From Erythrophleum ivorense (Eukaryota > Streptophyta > Magnoliopsida > Fabales > Fabaceae), in contig JAIUCV010000007.1 of the NCBI GenBank assembly GCA_026724425.1, positions 19,869,286 to 19,933,285 on the forward strand: DNA of 64,000 nt, read 5' to 3'. A program made the position numbers and the translations under genes. The notes beneath the pieces were generated by a model that worked only from the letters and a program-made list of their open reading frames with translations, was not told where the DNA came from and searched no databases. Of this stretch, positions 63,155 through 64,000 are shown piece by piece. Position 1 is the first letter of the stretch; each line of letters begins with the position of its first letter.

Positions 63155-64000
63155 TACGTGATTATAGGACCACAAGTAAGTTTCTTGAAATTATCAAGTT
63201 GCTCTCACCTTTAGTATAAATTAACGTTGAGGACATGTTGCTTGTTTTTTAGTTGCCTATAACCATAATGAACAAGGCTGTTCTGTTTTGTTTTTCAACT
63301 TTTATCAGTAAGCTACTCGATTGCAATGCTATTTCGTATTTGACATTATCAACATGTTTATATTGCTTATCTTTAGAGATTGATGCAGTGATATAGAAGT
63401 TTAGTAGTCACTACAGCATTACTTTTATCAGTAAGTTACTCAACATATTGTTTTATATATTTTTTTTAAATTTAATATTCAAAATGTGGGAATTAGCTGG
63501 AATGGACCTACCATTGGTTAATGCTAACCACATGGGTTAAGGACTCTGCTTTCTAATTCTTAATGGTCTGTAAGGACAAACCCCAGACTGCGTGATAATG
63601 CTTTTATGAGGTTAGATAGGACAAGGTCACAAGTAATGTCTTTGCATAGTATCTATTCATATTAACGTGCTCCATTTTTTTCTTGGTCAAGCATTGGCTG
63701 TGTTATATGTAATTAATGGCCAATAAGAGGAAGCCTTTTCATTGTATGCTGATGTAGGTGGTGTTAATGCACTTTTCTTGTGTTCAGATATCAATTACAT
63801 TGATTGAATATCATGCAAATGCTTTAATTCTAAGGTCTTTTGTCTTTATTGTTATTGACTGTTAATTTGCTTTCCTTTTCTCTGTCTTTGAAATTTTCAG
63901 CCTATGAAACTAGAAATATTTGACTTCTTTGATAAAATTGATTTGTGTGCATCATGATAAAAATGCTGTAATTGCTTTTTGGCTATTGATATAAAATTTC
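63155..64000. other. Flank right of the copia element, probable intron
   Basis: T-rich with AG-type splice signals ('ttattgttattgactg..ttttcag' ending at 63900), but no convincing exon after them. No other feature seen. Confidence 0.4.

Noticed and set aside
63901..63960. Sequence after TTTTCAG as exon 2 of the gene starting at 57434
   Set aside because: In the required phase a stop appears within nine codons.

Overview
The window is AT-rich nuclear DNA of a flowering plant, most likely a dicot. It contains Ty3/gypsy, Ty1/copia, RTE-type LINE and probable CACTA and Harbinger remains, FAR1-related pseudogenes, introns with plant-like GT..AG borders, and many AT microsatellites. No bacterial, viral-particle, rRNA, tRNA or CRISPR features were found. 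The species cannot be fixed from sequence alone.

Layout. 1-1.6 kb holds one copy of a dispersed repeat; the second copy is at 23.5-24.8 kb. 2,995-8,099 is a decayed Ty3/gypsy element on the minus strand with ~0.41-kb LTRs. 10.2-13.9 kb is a diverged tandem duplication whose units resemble the region just upstream of the best gene in the window. 15.3-16.2 kb is a FAR1-related pseudogene (+). 16.2-17.7 kb resembles the flank downstream of that gene. 17.7-18.8 kb is a candidate Harbinger-type element. 21.0-21.3 kb is a truncated copy of the gene on the minus strand. 26.2-31.2 kb holds exon-like segments of an unrecognised minus-strand gene. 31,311-41,738 is a second Ty3/gypsy element (minus) with ~2.8-kb LTRs and a LINE endonuclease fragment in its integrase end. 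41.9-42.7 kb is a ~187-bp tandem array. 45,629-47,600 is the best-supported gene, a two-exon gene for a 199-residue membrane protein. 49.8-50.6 kb has CACTA-like subterminal repeats. 53.6-55.4 kb is a second FAR1-related pseudogene (-). 57.4 kb is a plausible first exon with a TATA box. 58,273-63,154 is a decayed Ty1/copia element lying just downstream of that exon, probably in its intron.

How it fits together. Most of the window is transposon-derived and decayed. The main host signal is a small family around the 199-residue gene: upstream flank, gene and downstream flank occur in order at 44.8-49.7 kb. A second set keeps both flanks (10.2-13.9 and 16.2-17.7 kb) with no recognisable gene between them, and a partial gene copy lies nearby in inverted orientation. 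I did not recognise a protein family for this gene. I saw no clearly new functional system; the gene family and the unassigned multi-exon locus at 26-31 kb are the best candidates for new biology.
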